From the NCBI RefSeq assembly GCF_013364215.1, contig NZ_CP054923.1, forward strand, positions 2,294,001 through 2,358,000: a DNA stretch of 64,000 nt, given 5' to 3'. The first letter of the stretch is position 1; every line of letters starts with the position of its first letter. This DNA is from Verrucosispora sp. NA02020. GTDB lineage: Bacteria; Actinomycetota; Actinomycetes; Mycobacteriales; Micromonosporaceae. Below are positions 9,391 to 17,680 of this stretch, one piece after another. The translations under genes and the position numbers were made by a program. The notes under the pieces were generated by a model that did not search any database, was not told the DNA's origin, and saw only the letters and a list, made by a program, of their open reading frames with translations.

Positions 9391-10632
9391 ATGGTCAACG
9401 ACACCACCCCCGTGTCGCAATTCCGGGAAGAACTCTCGGAATACGACGAGAAACAATTCCGTGTTCTCGTCACGGCGGAGTACTTCGTTCCCGGATGGCG
9501 GGCCGGCGGCCCCGTACGCTCGATCTCGGACGTGCTCGCCAAGGCCAGCGACGACATCGAGACGACGATGTTGACCCGCGACCACGACCTCGGTTCGCCC
9601 GACCCCTATCCCGGTCTCTCCGGCCGGTGGGCGCGATTCGGCCGCACCAACATCTTCTACCTCGGAGTACGCCGTCCGGCGCACTGGCGACAGCTCTGGC
9701 GTGCGTTGCGCACGGTCCGGTTCGACCTGCTCTACGTGAACAGCGTCTGGTCGACCTTCTCCATCCTTCCCATCGTCGCGGCCCGGCTCGGCCTGCTGCG
9801 GGTGCGGCGCGTGCTGGTGGCCCCCCGGGGCGAGTTCGGGTCGGCCGCGCTGCGGCTGCACGGCCTGCGCAAGCGGATCTTCCTGGCCGGCTGGCGGTGG
9901 ATGCTCGGGCAGCCGCGGGTGCTGTGGCACGCCACCACTCCGGCCGAGGCCGCCGACATCCGGCGGGTGCTGCCCCGGGCCCGGATCGGGGTGGTCGCCG
10001 TCGCCAGCGGCCCCGAACCGGAGCCGGAACCGGTCGCGCTGCCGCCGACCGCGCGGGCGCGGCTGGTCTTCATCGGACGGATCTCCCCGATGAAGAACCT
10101 CGACCTGGTGCTCCGCGCGCTCGCCCACGTGCCGGTGCCGGTCCGGCTGGACGTCTACGGTCCGGTGGAGGACCCGGGGTACTGGCGGCGCTGCCAGGAG
10201 CTGATCGCGGCCCTGCCCGAAACGGCCACCGTCTCCTATCGCGGGGAGCTGCATCCCGACCACGTCCGCGAGACCTTCTCCCGGTACGAGGCGTTCGTGC
10301 TGCCGACCCGGGGCGAGAACTTCGGCAACGCCATCGCGGAGAGCCTGTCGGCGCACTGCCCGGTGGTCTGCTCCGACCGCACCCCCTGGACCGCCGTGCT
10401 GCGTGACGGCGGCGGGCTGGTGCTGACCGAACTGACCCCGTCGGCCCTGGGTGCCCTGGTCACGCAGGTCGCCACCGCCGCGCCGGAGCAGCGGTACGCG
10501 GCCCGGGTGGCCGCCGGGGCGGCGTACCGGCGCTGGCGGGCGAGCCTGACCCGGGTCAGCGTGCTCGACCAGGCGCGGCACGTGATCCGTGACCCGGCGT
10601 ACCGGGTGCCCCCGCAGGGGCGTACGTCCTGA
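9391..10632 (+). CDS. GT4-family glycosyltransferase (paralogue of 12645-13868)
   Basis: 413 residues from the ATG at 9391, which has GAGGAG seven bases upstream; an in-frame start at 9352 has no such site. The N-terminal domain has VTAEYFVPGWRAGGPVRSI and the C-terminal domain LVFIGRISPMKNLDLVLRAL, then ENFGNAIAESLSAHCPVVCSD with the E-x7-E motif of GT4 retaining enzymes. It is closely related, over its whole length, to the protein at 12645-13868: TRDxDLxSPxxYPGLSGR, VGRISPMKN and the YxGPVED segment are shared. The pair suggests duplication with later change of donor or acceptor. It stands alone as a short transcript before the 2-epimerase gene and may be co-transcribed with it (59-base gap). 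Confidence 0.87.
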   Translation: MVNDTTPVSQFREELSEYDEKQFRVLVTAEYFVPGWRAGGPVRSISDVLAKASDDIETTMLTRDHDLGSPDPYPGLSGRWARFGRTNIFYLGVRRPAHWRQLWRALRTVRFDLLYVNSVWSTFSILPIVAARLGLLRVRRVLVAPRGEFGSAALRLHGLRKRIFLAGWRWMLGQPRVLWHATTPAEAADIRRVLPRARIGVVAVASGPEPEPEPVALPPTARARLVFIGRISPMKNLDLVLRALAHVPVPVRLDVYGPVEDPGYWRRCQELIAALPETATVSYRGELHPDHVRETFSRYEAFVLPTRGENFGNAIAESLSAHCPVVCSDRTPWTAVLRDGGGLVLTELTPSALGALVTQVATAAPEQRYAARVAAGAAYRRWRASLTRVSVLDQARHVIRDPAYRVPPQGRTS

Positions 10633-10691
10633 GCCGGTGGCCCTGCCGCCCACCGCACCGTTCATCTGCAAACCGCTGTGAGGAGATGCCC

Positions 10692-11816
10692 GTGACCCGG
10701 GTGATGACCGTTGTCGGGACCAGGCCGGAGATCATCCGGTTGGCCCGGGTGATCGACGCGCTGGACCGGACCGTGGAGCACACGTTGGTGCACACGGGAC
10801 AGAACTGGGACCCGGCCCTTTCCGACATCTTCTTCACCGAGCTGGGTGTCCGCGCACCGGACCGGTTCCTGCGGGCGGACACCAGTTCGCTCGGCAGTCT
10901 GCTCGGTGCGGTCCTGGTCGGCACCGAGGCCGCGATCGCCGAGACGCGTCCGGACGCGCTGCTGGTGCTCGGTGACACCAACAGTGCGATCTCGGCGCTG
11001 ATGGCCCGGCGGATGAAGGTGCCGGTCTACCACATGGAGGCCGGCAACCGCTGCTTCGACCTGAACGTGCCGGAGGAGACCAACCGGCGGATGGTCGACC
11101 ACGTCGCCGACTTCAACCTGGTCTACTCCGAGCACGCCCGGCGCAACCTGCTCGCCGAGGGTCTGCACCCCCGGCGCATCCTGCACACCGGTTCGCCCAT
11201 GCGCGAGGTGCTCGATCACTACCGGCCGCAGATCGACGCCTCCACCGTGCTGGCACGGCTCGACCTGGAGCCCGGCGGCTACGTCGTGGTCAGCGCCCAC
11301 CGGGAGGAGAACGTCGACCACCCGGACCGGCTCCGACGACTGCTGGACTGCCTCTGCGCCGTCCGCGACGAGTGGGGCCTGCCGTTGCTGGTCTCCACCC
11401 ATCCACGCACCCGCAAGCGGCTGGAGTCCCTCGCCGTGGACGGTACGCGGCTGGAGTCGATCGCCTTCCACGAGCCGTTCGGCTTCTTCGACTACGTCAC
11501 CCTGCAACGGCACGCCCGGTGCACGCTCTCGGACAGCGGCACGGTCAGCGAGGAGTCGGCGATCCTCGGCTTCCCGGCGGTGACCCTGCGCGAGTCCATC
11601 GAGCGTCCGGAGGCGCTGGACACCGGGGCGATCGTGATGACCGGTCTGGACCCGGCCGGGGTGGTGGAGGCGGTCCGCGTCGTGGTGGCGCAGGCCGCCG
11701 CCGGTGCCGCCGGGTGTCCGCTGGACTACCAGGTCCCGGACACCTCACGCCGGGTGGTCGACTTCCTCCTGTCGACCGTGCGCCGCCATCACGACTGGGC
11801 GGGCATCCGGCACTGA
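10692..11816 (+). CDS. wecB: UDP-N-acetylglucosamine 2-epimerase family protein (CapG/WbvD-like)
   Basis: 374 residues of the non-hydrolysing UDP-GlcNAc 2-epimerase fold. GTRPEIIR lies at 9-16, HTGQN at 34-38, LGDTNS at 94-99, HMEAGNRCFD at 114-123 and PEETNRR soon after; SAHREENVD and SDSGTVSEE follow. HMEAGNRCFD, in place of the HVEAGLRT of classical WecB, is the pattern of the CapG/WbjD/WbvD branch that epimerises UDP-6-deoxy-L-HexNAc. I chose the GTG at 10692 because AGGAG at 10681-10685 sits six bases before it; the in-frame ATG at 10686 would abut that site. Its likely partners, a CapE-like dehydratase and an RmlD-like reductase, lie 12 kb away at 23094-25138. The 3' end overlaps the convergent acyltransferase gene by 72 bases. 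Confidence 0.88.
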   Translation: MTRVMTVVGTRPEIIRLARVIDALDRTVEHTLVHTGQNWDPALSDIFFTELGVRAPDRFLRADTSSLGSLLGAVLVGTEAAIAETRPDALLVLGDTNSAISALMARRMKVPVYHMEAGNRCFDLNVPEETNRRMVDHVADFNLVYSEHARRNLLAEGLHPRRILHTGSPMREVLDHYRPQIDASTVLARLDLEPGGYVVVSAHREENVDHPDRLRRLLDCLCAVRDEWGLPLLVSTHPRTRKRLESLAVDGTRLESIAFHEPFGFFDYVTLQRHARCTLSDSGTVSEESAILGFPAVTLRESIERPEALDTGAIVMTGLDPAGVVEAVRVVVAQAAAGAAGCPLDYQVPDTSRRVVDFLLSTVRRHHDWAGIRH

Positions 11817-12473
11817 GGACGGCGTCGGCCGGGCCGGTACGCCGGTGACCACGACACCGGCCGGGACGTCGCGGGTCACGCAGGCCCCGGCTCCGACGAC
11901 GGCGTCCCGGCCGACCGTCAGCCGGGGCAGGACGGCGGCGGTGGTGCCGACCATCACGCCCTCGGCGAGGCGACAGTGGCCGGAGACGGCGGCCAGCGGG
12001 TTGACCGAGACGTAGTCGCCCAGCACCGCGTCGTGCCCCACCGTGCAGTTCTGGTTGAGATGGACGTGTCGGCCGAGGACGACGTTGGTCGTCACGCGCG
12101 CGCCGCCGGCCGCGAACAGTCCCTCGCCGACCACGCAGTCCGTGCCGATCTCGGCATCCGGGTGGATCACCGTGGCGGCGGTCAGCCCGTGGTGGGCGAT
12201 GGCCTCGGCGGTCTCCCGGCGCAGCCGTGGTCGGCCGACGCCGAGCGCCACCCGTGTCCGGGTCGGAAGTTCGCCCAACCGGCGGGTCGGGCCGAGGAAG
12301 GGCACCCCGAGACGGTGCACCAGGGCCACGTCGGGCTCGGTGGGGTAGTCGTCGACGAATCCGAGCACCCGCCATCGCGGCGAGTCGGACACCGGCGTGT
12401 TGAGTAGACAAATTACCCGATATACCTCACGGCCCATCCCGCCGACTCCTACGATCACTACGTCGGTCGTCAC
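11745..12473 (-). CDS. PglD/PerB-like sugar N-acyltransferase
   Basis: 242 residues: an N-terminal Rossmann-like half (VVIVGVGGMGREVYRVI) and a C-terminal left-handed beta-helix of hexapeptide repeats (IGTDCVVGEG, VVLGRHVHLN, VLGDYVSVNP, VVGAGACVTRDV). This is the layout of the NeuD/PglD/PerB sialic-acid O-acetyltransferase family. The base histidine expected in TVGHDAVLGDY is present (His147). PerB-type enzymes N-acetylate GDP-perosamine, so with Gmd and the aminotransferase nearby it probably finishes GDP-N-acylperosamine. I chose the GTG at 12473, preceded by GGGAG; an upstream in-frame ATG at 12518 is possible. The C-terminal 70 or so bases overlap the end of the convergent 2-epimerase gene. 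Confidence 0.82.
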   Translation of the reverse strand: MTTDVVIVGVGGMGREVYRVICLLNTPVSDSPRWRVLGFVDDYPTEPDVALVHRLGVPFLGPTRRLGELPTRTRVALGVGRPRLRRETAEAIAHHGLTAATVIHPDAEIGTDCVVGEGLFAAGGARVTTNVVLGRHVHLNQNCTVGHDAVLGDYVSVNPLAAVSGHCRLAEGVMVGTTAAVLPRLTVGRDAVVGAGACVTRDVPAGVVVTGVPARPTPSSVPDARPVVMAAHGRQEEVDHPA

Positions 12474-12644
12474 CCGTGGCTCCCTCGCCCGCGGAGAACG
12501 CCGGTCGCTCTCCGCCATCTGAACCGTCCCGGCGCGTCGATGGTGACGGCCGTGCCGGCATCCGGCCCCAGGGTCCACTTCGGACCGGACGGCGCGGCTG
12601 CGGCCTGCGGTGACGGCATCCGCTCTCTGAAGGTGAGCCACACA

Positions 12645-13868
12645 GTGACCAAGCTGGTGAGGACCCGTCCGCCCGACGTCGCCGGCATGCCCCGGTCGGC
12701 GTCGCGGTCCGCCGTCGAGGCGGCGGGCTACCGGGTCGTCGCGACCGCCGGTGTGTTCGAGCCCGGTTTCCGGGGCGGCGGGCCGATCCGCTCCCTGCGG
12801 TACATCCTGGACACCCTGCCGGAGGGGATCGACGTCACCCTGGTCACCCGGGACCGCGACCTGCGCTCACCGGTGTCCTACCCGGGGCTGTCCGGGCGGC
12901 TGCTGCACCGCGACGCCCGCGCCGCCGTGTTCTACCTCGACCCGTTCGCCCTCCGGCACTGGGCCCGGCTGCTGCGGCACGTCCGCTCCCGGCCGGTCGA
13001 CCTGCTCTATCTCAACAGCCTCTGGTCGGCGTTCTCGGTGGTGTCGATCCTCGCGGTCGCCTCGGGCGTGCTGCGCGCCGGGGCGATCCTGCTCGCGCCG
13101 CGCGGTGAACTGGCGCCGGCCGCCCTCGACATCAGGTCGCGCAAGAAGCGACTCTTCCTGTCGGTGTGGGCGCCGCTGCTGCGTCGGCTCGACGTGCGCT
13201 GGCAGGCGTGCAGCCGGCGGGAGGAGGAGCAGATCCGGGCGGCCGTGCCGTGGGCCCAGGTGATGGTCAACGGCAACGAGTGCGCCGTGCCGGAGGATCC
13301 CGCCCCACCCGCCGAGCCGCGCGAGGGGCCGCTGCGACTGGTCTTCGTCGGCCGGATCTCGCCGATGAAGAACCTGGTCACCGCGCTGGAGGCGGTGGCC
13401 GGTACGACCCGGCCGATCGAGTTCGACATCTTCGGGCCGGTGGAGGACGAAGAGTACTGGGCACGGTGTCGCGGGATCGTCGAGTCGATGCCCGGACACG
13501 TCCGGGTCGCCTACCGGGGCGAACTCCCGGCGGCGCAGGTGCTGGACACCTTCGGCCGGTACGACGCGTTCCTCTTCCCGACGCTGGGCGAGAACTACGG
13601 TCACGTGATCGTCGAGAGTCTGGCCGCCGGCTGCCCGGTGATCTGCTCCGACGAGACGCCGTTCAGCGCGCTGATCGCCGAGGCCGGGGGAGCGGTGGTA
13701 CGCCCCGCGACACCGGCCGCGTTCAGCGCCGTGCTCGACCGGCTCGCCGCCCGGCCGGTGGCCGCTCGTGCCGAGGCGAAACGGCTCGCCGCCCGGAAGT
13801 ACCGGCTGTGGCGGCGGCAGAACCGGGAACTCCACGTGCTGGAGCACGCCCGTCGGTTCTGCCGCTGA
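12645..13868 (+). CDS. GT4-family glycosyltransferase (paralogue of 9391-10632)
   Basis: 407 residues from the GTG at 12645. AAGGTGAG at 12630-12637, seven bases upstream, supports this start; in-frame starts exist at 12540 and 12633, so the N-terminus may be longer. The fold is GT-B, with VVATAGVFEPGFRGGGPIRSL at the N-terminus, LVFVGRISPMKNL at the domain junction and ENYGHVIVESLAAGCPVICSD as donor site. It matches the glycosyltransferase at 9391 along its whole length. It is divergent from the acyltransferase gene and followed, after 112 bases, by a second hexapeptide acyltransferase on the same strand. Confidence 0.82.
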   Translation: MTKLVRTRPPDVAGMPRSASRSAVEAAGYRVVATAGVFEPGFRGGGPIRSLRYILDTLPEGIDVTLVTRDRDLRSPVSYPGLSGRLLHRDARAAVFYLDPFALRHWARLLRHVRSRPVDLLYLNSLWSAFSVVSILAVASGVLRAGAILLAPRGELAPAALDIRSRKKRLFLSVWAPLLRRLDVRWQACSRREEEQIRAAVPWAQVMVNGNECAVPEDPAPPAEPREGPLRLVFVGRISPMKNLVTALEAVAGTTRPIEFDIFGPVEDEEYWARCRGIVESMPGHVRVAYRGELPAAQVLDTFGRYDAFLFPTLGENYGHVIVESLAAGCPVICSDETPFSALIAEAGGAVVRPATPAAFSAVLDRLAARPVAARAEAKRLAARKYRLWRRQNRELHVLEHARRFCR

Positions 13869-13980
13869 TTGTCGAGTCGCCGGGTCCGTCACCCGTACCC
13901 GGTCCGGCTCGTTAAGAGGGTGTCCGGCGGTGCGGGCGCGCCCGCCCGTCGCCGCGTACTTCGTCAGGTGAGGACGTCAG

Positions 13981-14520
13981 GTGTCTCGTCGCGTTCGTAC
14001 GCTGGTCCAGCGGGTGCGGGACCATCTCGCCGCCACCCGTGACCCGGAGGCGTTCGCCCGTTCCCTCGGGGTGAACCTGACCGGCCGGGTCCGGTTCTAT
14101 GGGATCAGCCGGGCGATGTTCGGCTCGGAGCCCTGGCTGATCACCATCGGCGACAACGTCTTCATCACCTCCGAGGTGCAGTTCGTCACGCACGACGGCG
14201 GCACGCTGATCCTCCGCAAGGAGCACCCGGACCTCGACTGGACCGCGCCGATCGTGATCGGCGACGACGTCTACATCGGGATGCGGTCGATGATCCTCGC
14301 GGGGGTCACCATCGGCAACCGGTGCGTGATCGGGGCGGGCTCGATCGTCACCCGGGACATCCCGGACAACACCGTGGCCGCCGGGGTGCCGGCGCGACCG
14401 CTGCGGACGACCGACGAGTACCTCGCGCGGTTGCAGGCCAAGTCGTTGGGGATCGGCCACCTGCCGGTGCCCGCCAAACACGAGGCGATGAAGCGGATCT
14501 ACGGGGTGACCACGGTCTGA
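13981..14520 (+). CDS. Hexapeptide-repeat O-acetyltransferase (WcaF/maltose acetyltransferase-like)
   Basis: 179 residues. An N-terminal helical segment precedes a left-handed beta-helix: [22 protein letters not shown] carries the catalytic histidine region, then [20 protein letters not shown] and [20 protein letters not shown]. This is the usual form of acetyl-CoA-dependent sugar O-acetyltransferases in capsule loci, so it probably decorates the polymer or a precursor. The GTG start has GTGAGGA six bases upstream. The gene ends six bases from the convergent 674-residue unknown protein, so the two transcripts share almost no spacer. Confidence 0.82.
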   Translation: MSRRVRTLVQRVRDHLAATRDPEAFARSLGVNLTGRVRFYGISRAMFGSEPWLITIGDNVFITSEVQFVTHDGGTLILRKEHPDLDWTAPIVIGDDVYIGMRSMILAGVTIGNRCVIGAGSIVTRDIPDNTVAAGVPARPLRTTDEYLARLQAKSLGIGHLPVPAKHEAMKRIYGVTTV

Positions 14521-14526
14521 CGGCCG

Positions 14527-16551
14527 TCAGGCCCGCCGGTAGGCCACGCGGGGTGGCGGGAACTGGTGTACGCCGCCGACCGTGATCGCGCCCAGGACGC
14601 CGGTCACGCCGGACACCTGGTAGCCGTACCGGTCGCCGGACATCGCTGTCCGGTCGGTGCCGATGTTGAGCGCCGTCTCGCCCGCCGCCTCGGCCAGCAG
14701 CGTCGGCGCGGTGCTGCCGGTGCCCTGCCAGACGAGTGCGTACCAGTGCCAGCCGCCGGGCAGCATGACCGGCGTGCTCAGCACCGACTCCTTGATCCCG
14801 GAGGTGGTCACCGCCAGCGTGCCGAAGTCGGCGATCGGGCCGAGGAGCGCGGGCCGCCCGGTCGTCGGGTCGTGGGCGTACACGCCGTGGCGCAACACGC
14901 CGGTGCCGGCTGTGGTCACCTCGACGCAGGCCCGGTCGACCGGCGTCGGCTCGGCCAGGTAAACCGGGTGCAGCAGGAGTCGCTGGAACGCGCCGGTGTA
15001 CGTGCAGGTCCGGGTCGGACCGGCCAGCGGCAGGAAGTAGCTGCCGACGCCGAGCGTCACGCCGGGCACCTGCGGTGGTGCCGGCGGTGCGGGCTGGGCG
15101 CGCCACATGCCGTAACCGGGCGAGACCGGTACCGAGTACGGGATGCCGTCGACGGCGACCCGGTCCGGCACGGCGAGGTTGGTCGGACCGTCCGCGACCA
15201 GTCGCCGGTGGAACAGTTCGGGCGCCGCCATCCGGGTCTGGGCGGCCGGGTCGACCCGCTCGATCACCACCACGTCGTGGGTGCCGGTGGAGACGACGAT
15301 CTCGGTGGCGGTCGAGGGCGGTGCCAGGTAGCGACGGTACGCCGTGCCGGTCACCGAGTCGTTCGGCTCCAACGTCCGTCCCCACACCAGTTGCGGGTAG
15401 TTCTTCTTGAGACTGGAGCTGACGAACCAGCACTTCGCCGTGGTGTGCCGGGCCCGCGTCGCCGGCTGCCCGTCGTCGAAGGGCAGCAGTCCGACGGCGA
15501 TGCCCCACTTCTGCACCCCACCGGAGTCCACCACCCACTGGGTCATGCTGGCGGCCGGTGTCAGCGGGTCCCGCAGCGTGGCCGGGGTGATGTCGGTGAG
15601 GACGGTCAGGGTGTCGAGCTTCGCCCAGGTCGACCAGTTGAGTGAGCCGGCGACCCCCACGTTCGCCATGAACTGCCGGCGGCTGCCGCCGGTCGGCACG
15701 GTCAGCGCGGAGCACTGGGTGACCCCGGCGTTCAGGGCGAAGCGGCTCAGCGCGGTGACCGTCTGCGAGATCAGCAGCCCGTCCGTGCTCCAGCGGTACA
15801 GGTTGTCGATCCGGCACAGCGACGGGATCCGCGACATGATCGTGGCGATCGGCGTGCCGATGTTCGCCTGGGCGGTGTCGATCATCCCCTGGTAGGAGGG
15901 GATCAGGTACGACTCCCGGATCCGCAGTTCCTGGCCGGTACGCCGACCGTCCGGCAGCGCCCGACCGTCGAGTTCGACACTGACCACGTGGGTGTGGGTG
16001 GCCGGACGGATCTGCACGTCCGGCGTGAGTCCGGTGATCGGCACGGTGGTGCGGTTCGTGGCGCCAGAAAGGTGGGTCAGGGGTGCCGCCGGCCGGACCC
16101 GCGCGCCCTGGGCGATGCCGTCCACGATCACGTACGGGTTGCCGAAGAGCAGGCTGTTGGCGTTGGTGATGGCGAGCAGGGTGAACACCCGGGTGCCGTC
16201 GGTCCACCGGGAACCCACGTCGGCGGTGGTCTTGCCGTGGTTGGTCACGGCGATCTGGTTGCCCACGTTGTACCCGTGGTTGCCGCCCACGTACGACCAG
16301 CCGGTGTTGATCGGGCAGTTGTCGTCGGAGGTGTCGTGGATCGGGGTGCCCACGGCCGACGGGGAGGGCCACACCTGCGCGTCGGTCGCCGTCGACGGGA
16401 CGAGCGTGACCTGCGGCAGGCTGGAGTGCCACATGCCGACCATGCCCAGGGGATAGGCGATGTTCGCCGGCATCAGCACGTCCCGGGTGGCGTCGAATCG
16501 CGACCGGACGGTCATCAGGGCGTTGGAACGGTAGACGATCAGTTCTCCCAT
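14527..16551 (-). CDS. Large protein of unknown function with phage-tail-like C-terminal region
   Basis: 674 residues; I cannot name its function. The ATG at 16551 has a strong site (GGAGGTG, six bases upstream); the longer frame to 16704 lacks one. There is no signal peptide and no membrane segment. The middle is rich in aromatic and threonine residues. The last 170 residues (from about RTCTYTGAFQRLLLHPVYL, through VDRACVEVTTAGTG, to GGWHWYALVWQG) follow the pattern of C-terminal jelly-roll-like domains in actinophage minor tail proteins: 'lyltPfvl..ptpvdalavevTtaG' then 'LpaGlyWla'. It lies inside the polysaccharide cluster between an acetyltransferase and a sugar epimerase and has normal host base composition, so it is not an obvious recent prophage remnant. 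It could be a polysaccharide-binding or depolymerising protein, or a surface protein exported by another route. The similarity is from memory and unproven. Confidence 0.6.
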   Translation of the reverse strand: MGELIVYRSNALMTVRSRFDATRDVLMPANIAYPLGMVGMWHSSLPQVTLVPSTATDAQVWPSPSAVGTPIHDTSDDNCPINTGWSYVGGNHGYNVGNQIAVTNHGKTTADVGSRWTDGTRVFTLLAITNANSLLFGNPYVIVDGIAQGARVRPAAPLTHLSGATNRTTVPITGLTPDVQIRPATHTHVVSVELDGRALPDGRRTGQELRIRESYLIPSYQGMIDTAQANIGTPIATIMSRIPSLCRIDNLYRWSTDGLLISQTVTALSRFALNAGVTQCSALTVPTGGSRRQFMANVGVAGSLNWSTWAKLDTLTVLTDITPATLRDPLTPAASMTQWVVDSGGVQKWGIAVGLLPFDDGQPATRARHTTAKCWFVSSSLKKNYPQLVWGRTLEPNDSVTGTAYRRYLAPPSTATEIVVSTGTHDVVVIERVDPAAQTRMAAPELFHRRLVADGPTNLAVPDRVAVDGIPYSVPVSPGYGMWRAQPAPPAPPQVPGVTLGVGSYFLPLAGPTRTCTYTGAFQRLLLHPVYLAEPTPVDRACVEVTTAGTGVLRHGVYAHDPTTGRPALLGPIADFGTLAVTTSGIKESVLSTPVMLPGGWHWYALVWQGTGSTAPTLLAEAAGETALNIGTDRTAMSGDRYGYQVSGVTGVLGAITVGGVHQFPPPRVAYRRA

Positions 16552-16723
16552 GGCCGGCACCTCCGCCGTGATGCGTACCGATGATGTCACTGTGCGCCAC
16601 GTATCCCCTGGTCGGCGGCGCACGGTCGGCTCCCGGACAGCAGTACGGAATTCCGCGAACGCGGGACGCTGACCCAGATGAGTGGATATACATAGCTTCG
16701 ACATTCATTCGGGGGTTTTGTCC

Positions 16724-17680
16724 ATGCGCATTCTGGTCACCGGCGGGGCCGGTTTCATCGGATCCAATCTGGCCCGCGCCGCGTTGGCGGATCCCGCCGT
16801 CAAAGAGGTGACCGTCCTCGACGACCTCTCCGTCGGGCTCCCCGGCAACCTGGACGGACTCGGCGTCGACCTGGTCGAGGGCTCCATCCTGGACCCGGTC
16901 GCCCTGGACACGGCGATGGCGGGCCGGGACGCGGTGGTCCACCTGGCCGCCCTGCCGAGCGTGCCCCGCTCCCTGCGGGACCCGGTGGCCTCCCACCACG
17001 CGAACGCGACCGGCACGCTGATGGTGCTGGAGGCGGCCCGCCGACACCACGTCGGACACGTCGTCGTCGCCTCCTCGTCGTCGGTGTACGGCACGAATCC
17101 CGCGCTGCCCAAGGCGGAGCTGACCTGGACCCGCCCGATGAGCCCCTACGCGGCGAGCAAGCTCTCCGCCGAGGCGTACGCGTTGGCGTACCAGGCGTCG
17201 TACGGCCTGTCCACGCTGGCCTTCCGGTTCTTCAACGTGTTCGGGCCCGGGCAGCGGCACGACCACGCGTACGCGGCGGTGATCCCGCGCTTCGTGTACG
17301 CCGCCCTGCACGGCGAGCCGGTCGTGGTGCACGGCGACGGCACCCAGTCCCGCGACTTCACCTACGTCGGCACGGTCTGCCAGGTCATCCTGGACGCGCT
17401 GCGCCGTCGGGTGCAGCACCCGCACCCGGTCAACCTCGCCTTCGGGGCGCGAGCCACCCTGCTGGAGGTCGTCGACGAGCTGGAGGGCCTGCTCGGGCGG
17501 CCGATCGCCCGCGAGTACGCCGCACCGCGCGCCGGCGACGTGCCGCACTCCCTGGCCGACGACGCCCGCCTGCGGGACCTGTTCCCCGACGTGATCCCGG
17601 TCGACCGACTCGACGGCCTGCGCGCCACCGTCGAGTGGATGTCCGGGCGGCGCGACGTCGCTTCCGCCGGGACCCGGTGA
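16724..17680 (+). CDS. NAD-dependent sugar-nucleotide epimerase/dehydratase (GalE-like extended SDR)
   Basis: 318 residues, extended SDR fold acting on a nucleotide sugar in the cytosol. GGAGFIG at 7-13 binds NAD, LDDLSVG follows the second strand, VASSSSVYG supplies the Ser/Thr, and YAASK supplies the catalytic Tyr and Lys. FRFFNVFGPGQ is typical of UDP-glucose/UDP-GlcNAc 4-epimerases and UDP-glucuronate epimerases. I chose the ATG at 16724 (GGGGG eight bases upstream) over an in-frame ATG at 16682. It heads a rightward operon with the flippase at 17677 (GTGA overlap) and two glycosyltransferases. The exact substrate is not readable. Confidence 0.87.
   Translation: MRILVTGGAGFIGSNLARAALADPAVKEVTVLDDLSVGLPGNLDGLGVDLVEGSILDPVALDTAMAGRDAVVHLAALPSVPRSLRDPVASHHANATGTLMVLEAARRHHVGHVVVASSSSVYGTNPALPKAELTWTRPMSPYAASKLSAEAYALAYQASYGLSTLAFRFFNVFGPGQRHDHAYAAVIPRFVYAALHGEPVVVHGDGTQSRDFTYVGTVCQVILDALRRRVQHPHPVNLAFGARATLLEVVDELEGLLGRPIAREYAAPRAGDVPHSLADDARLRDLFPDVIPVDRLDGLRATVEWMSGRRDVASAGTR

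Noticed and set aside
14527..16551. Prophage remnant
   Set aside because: Only one gene has phage-like sequence; no integrase, portal, terminase, lysin or att site is nearby and composition is that of the host.
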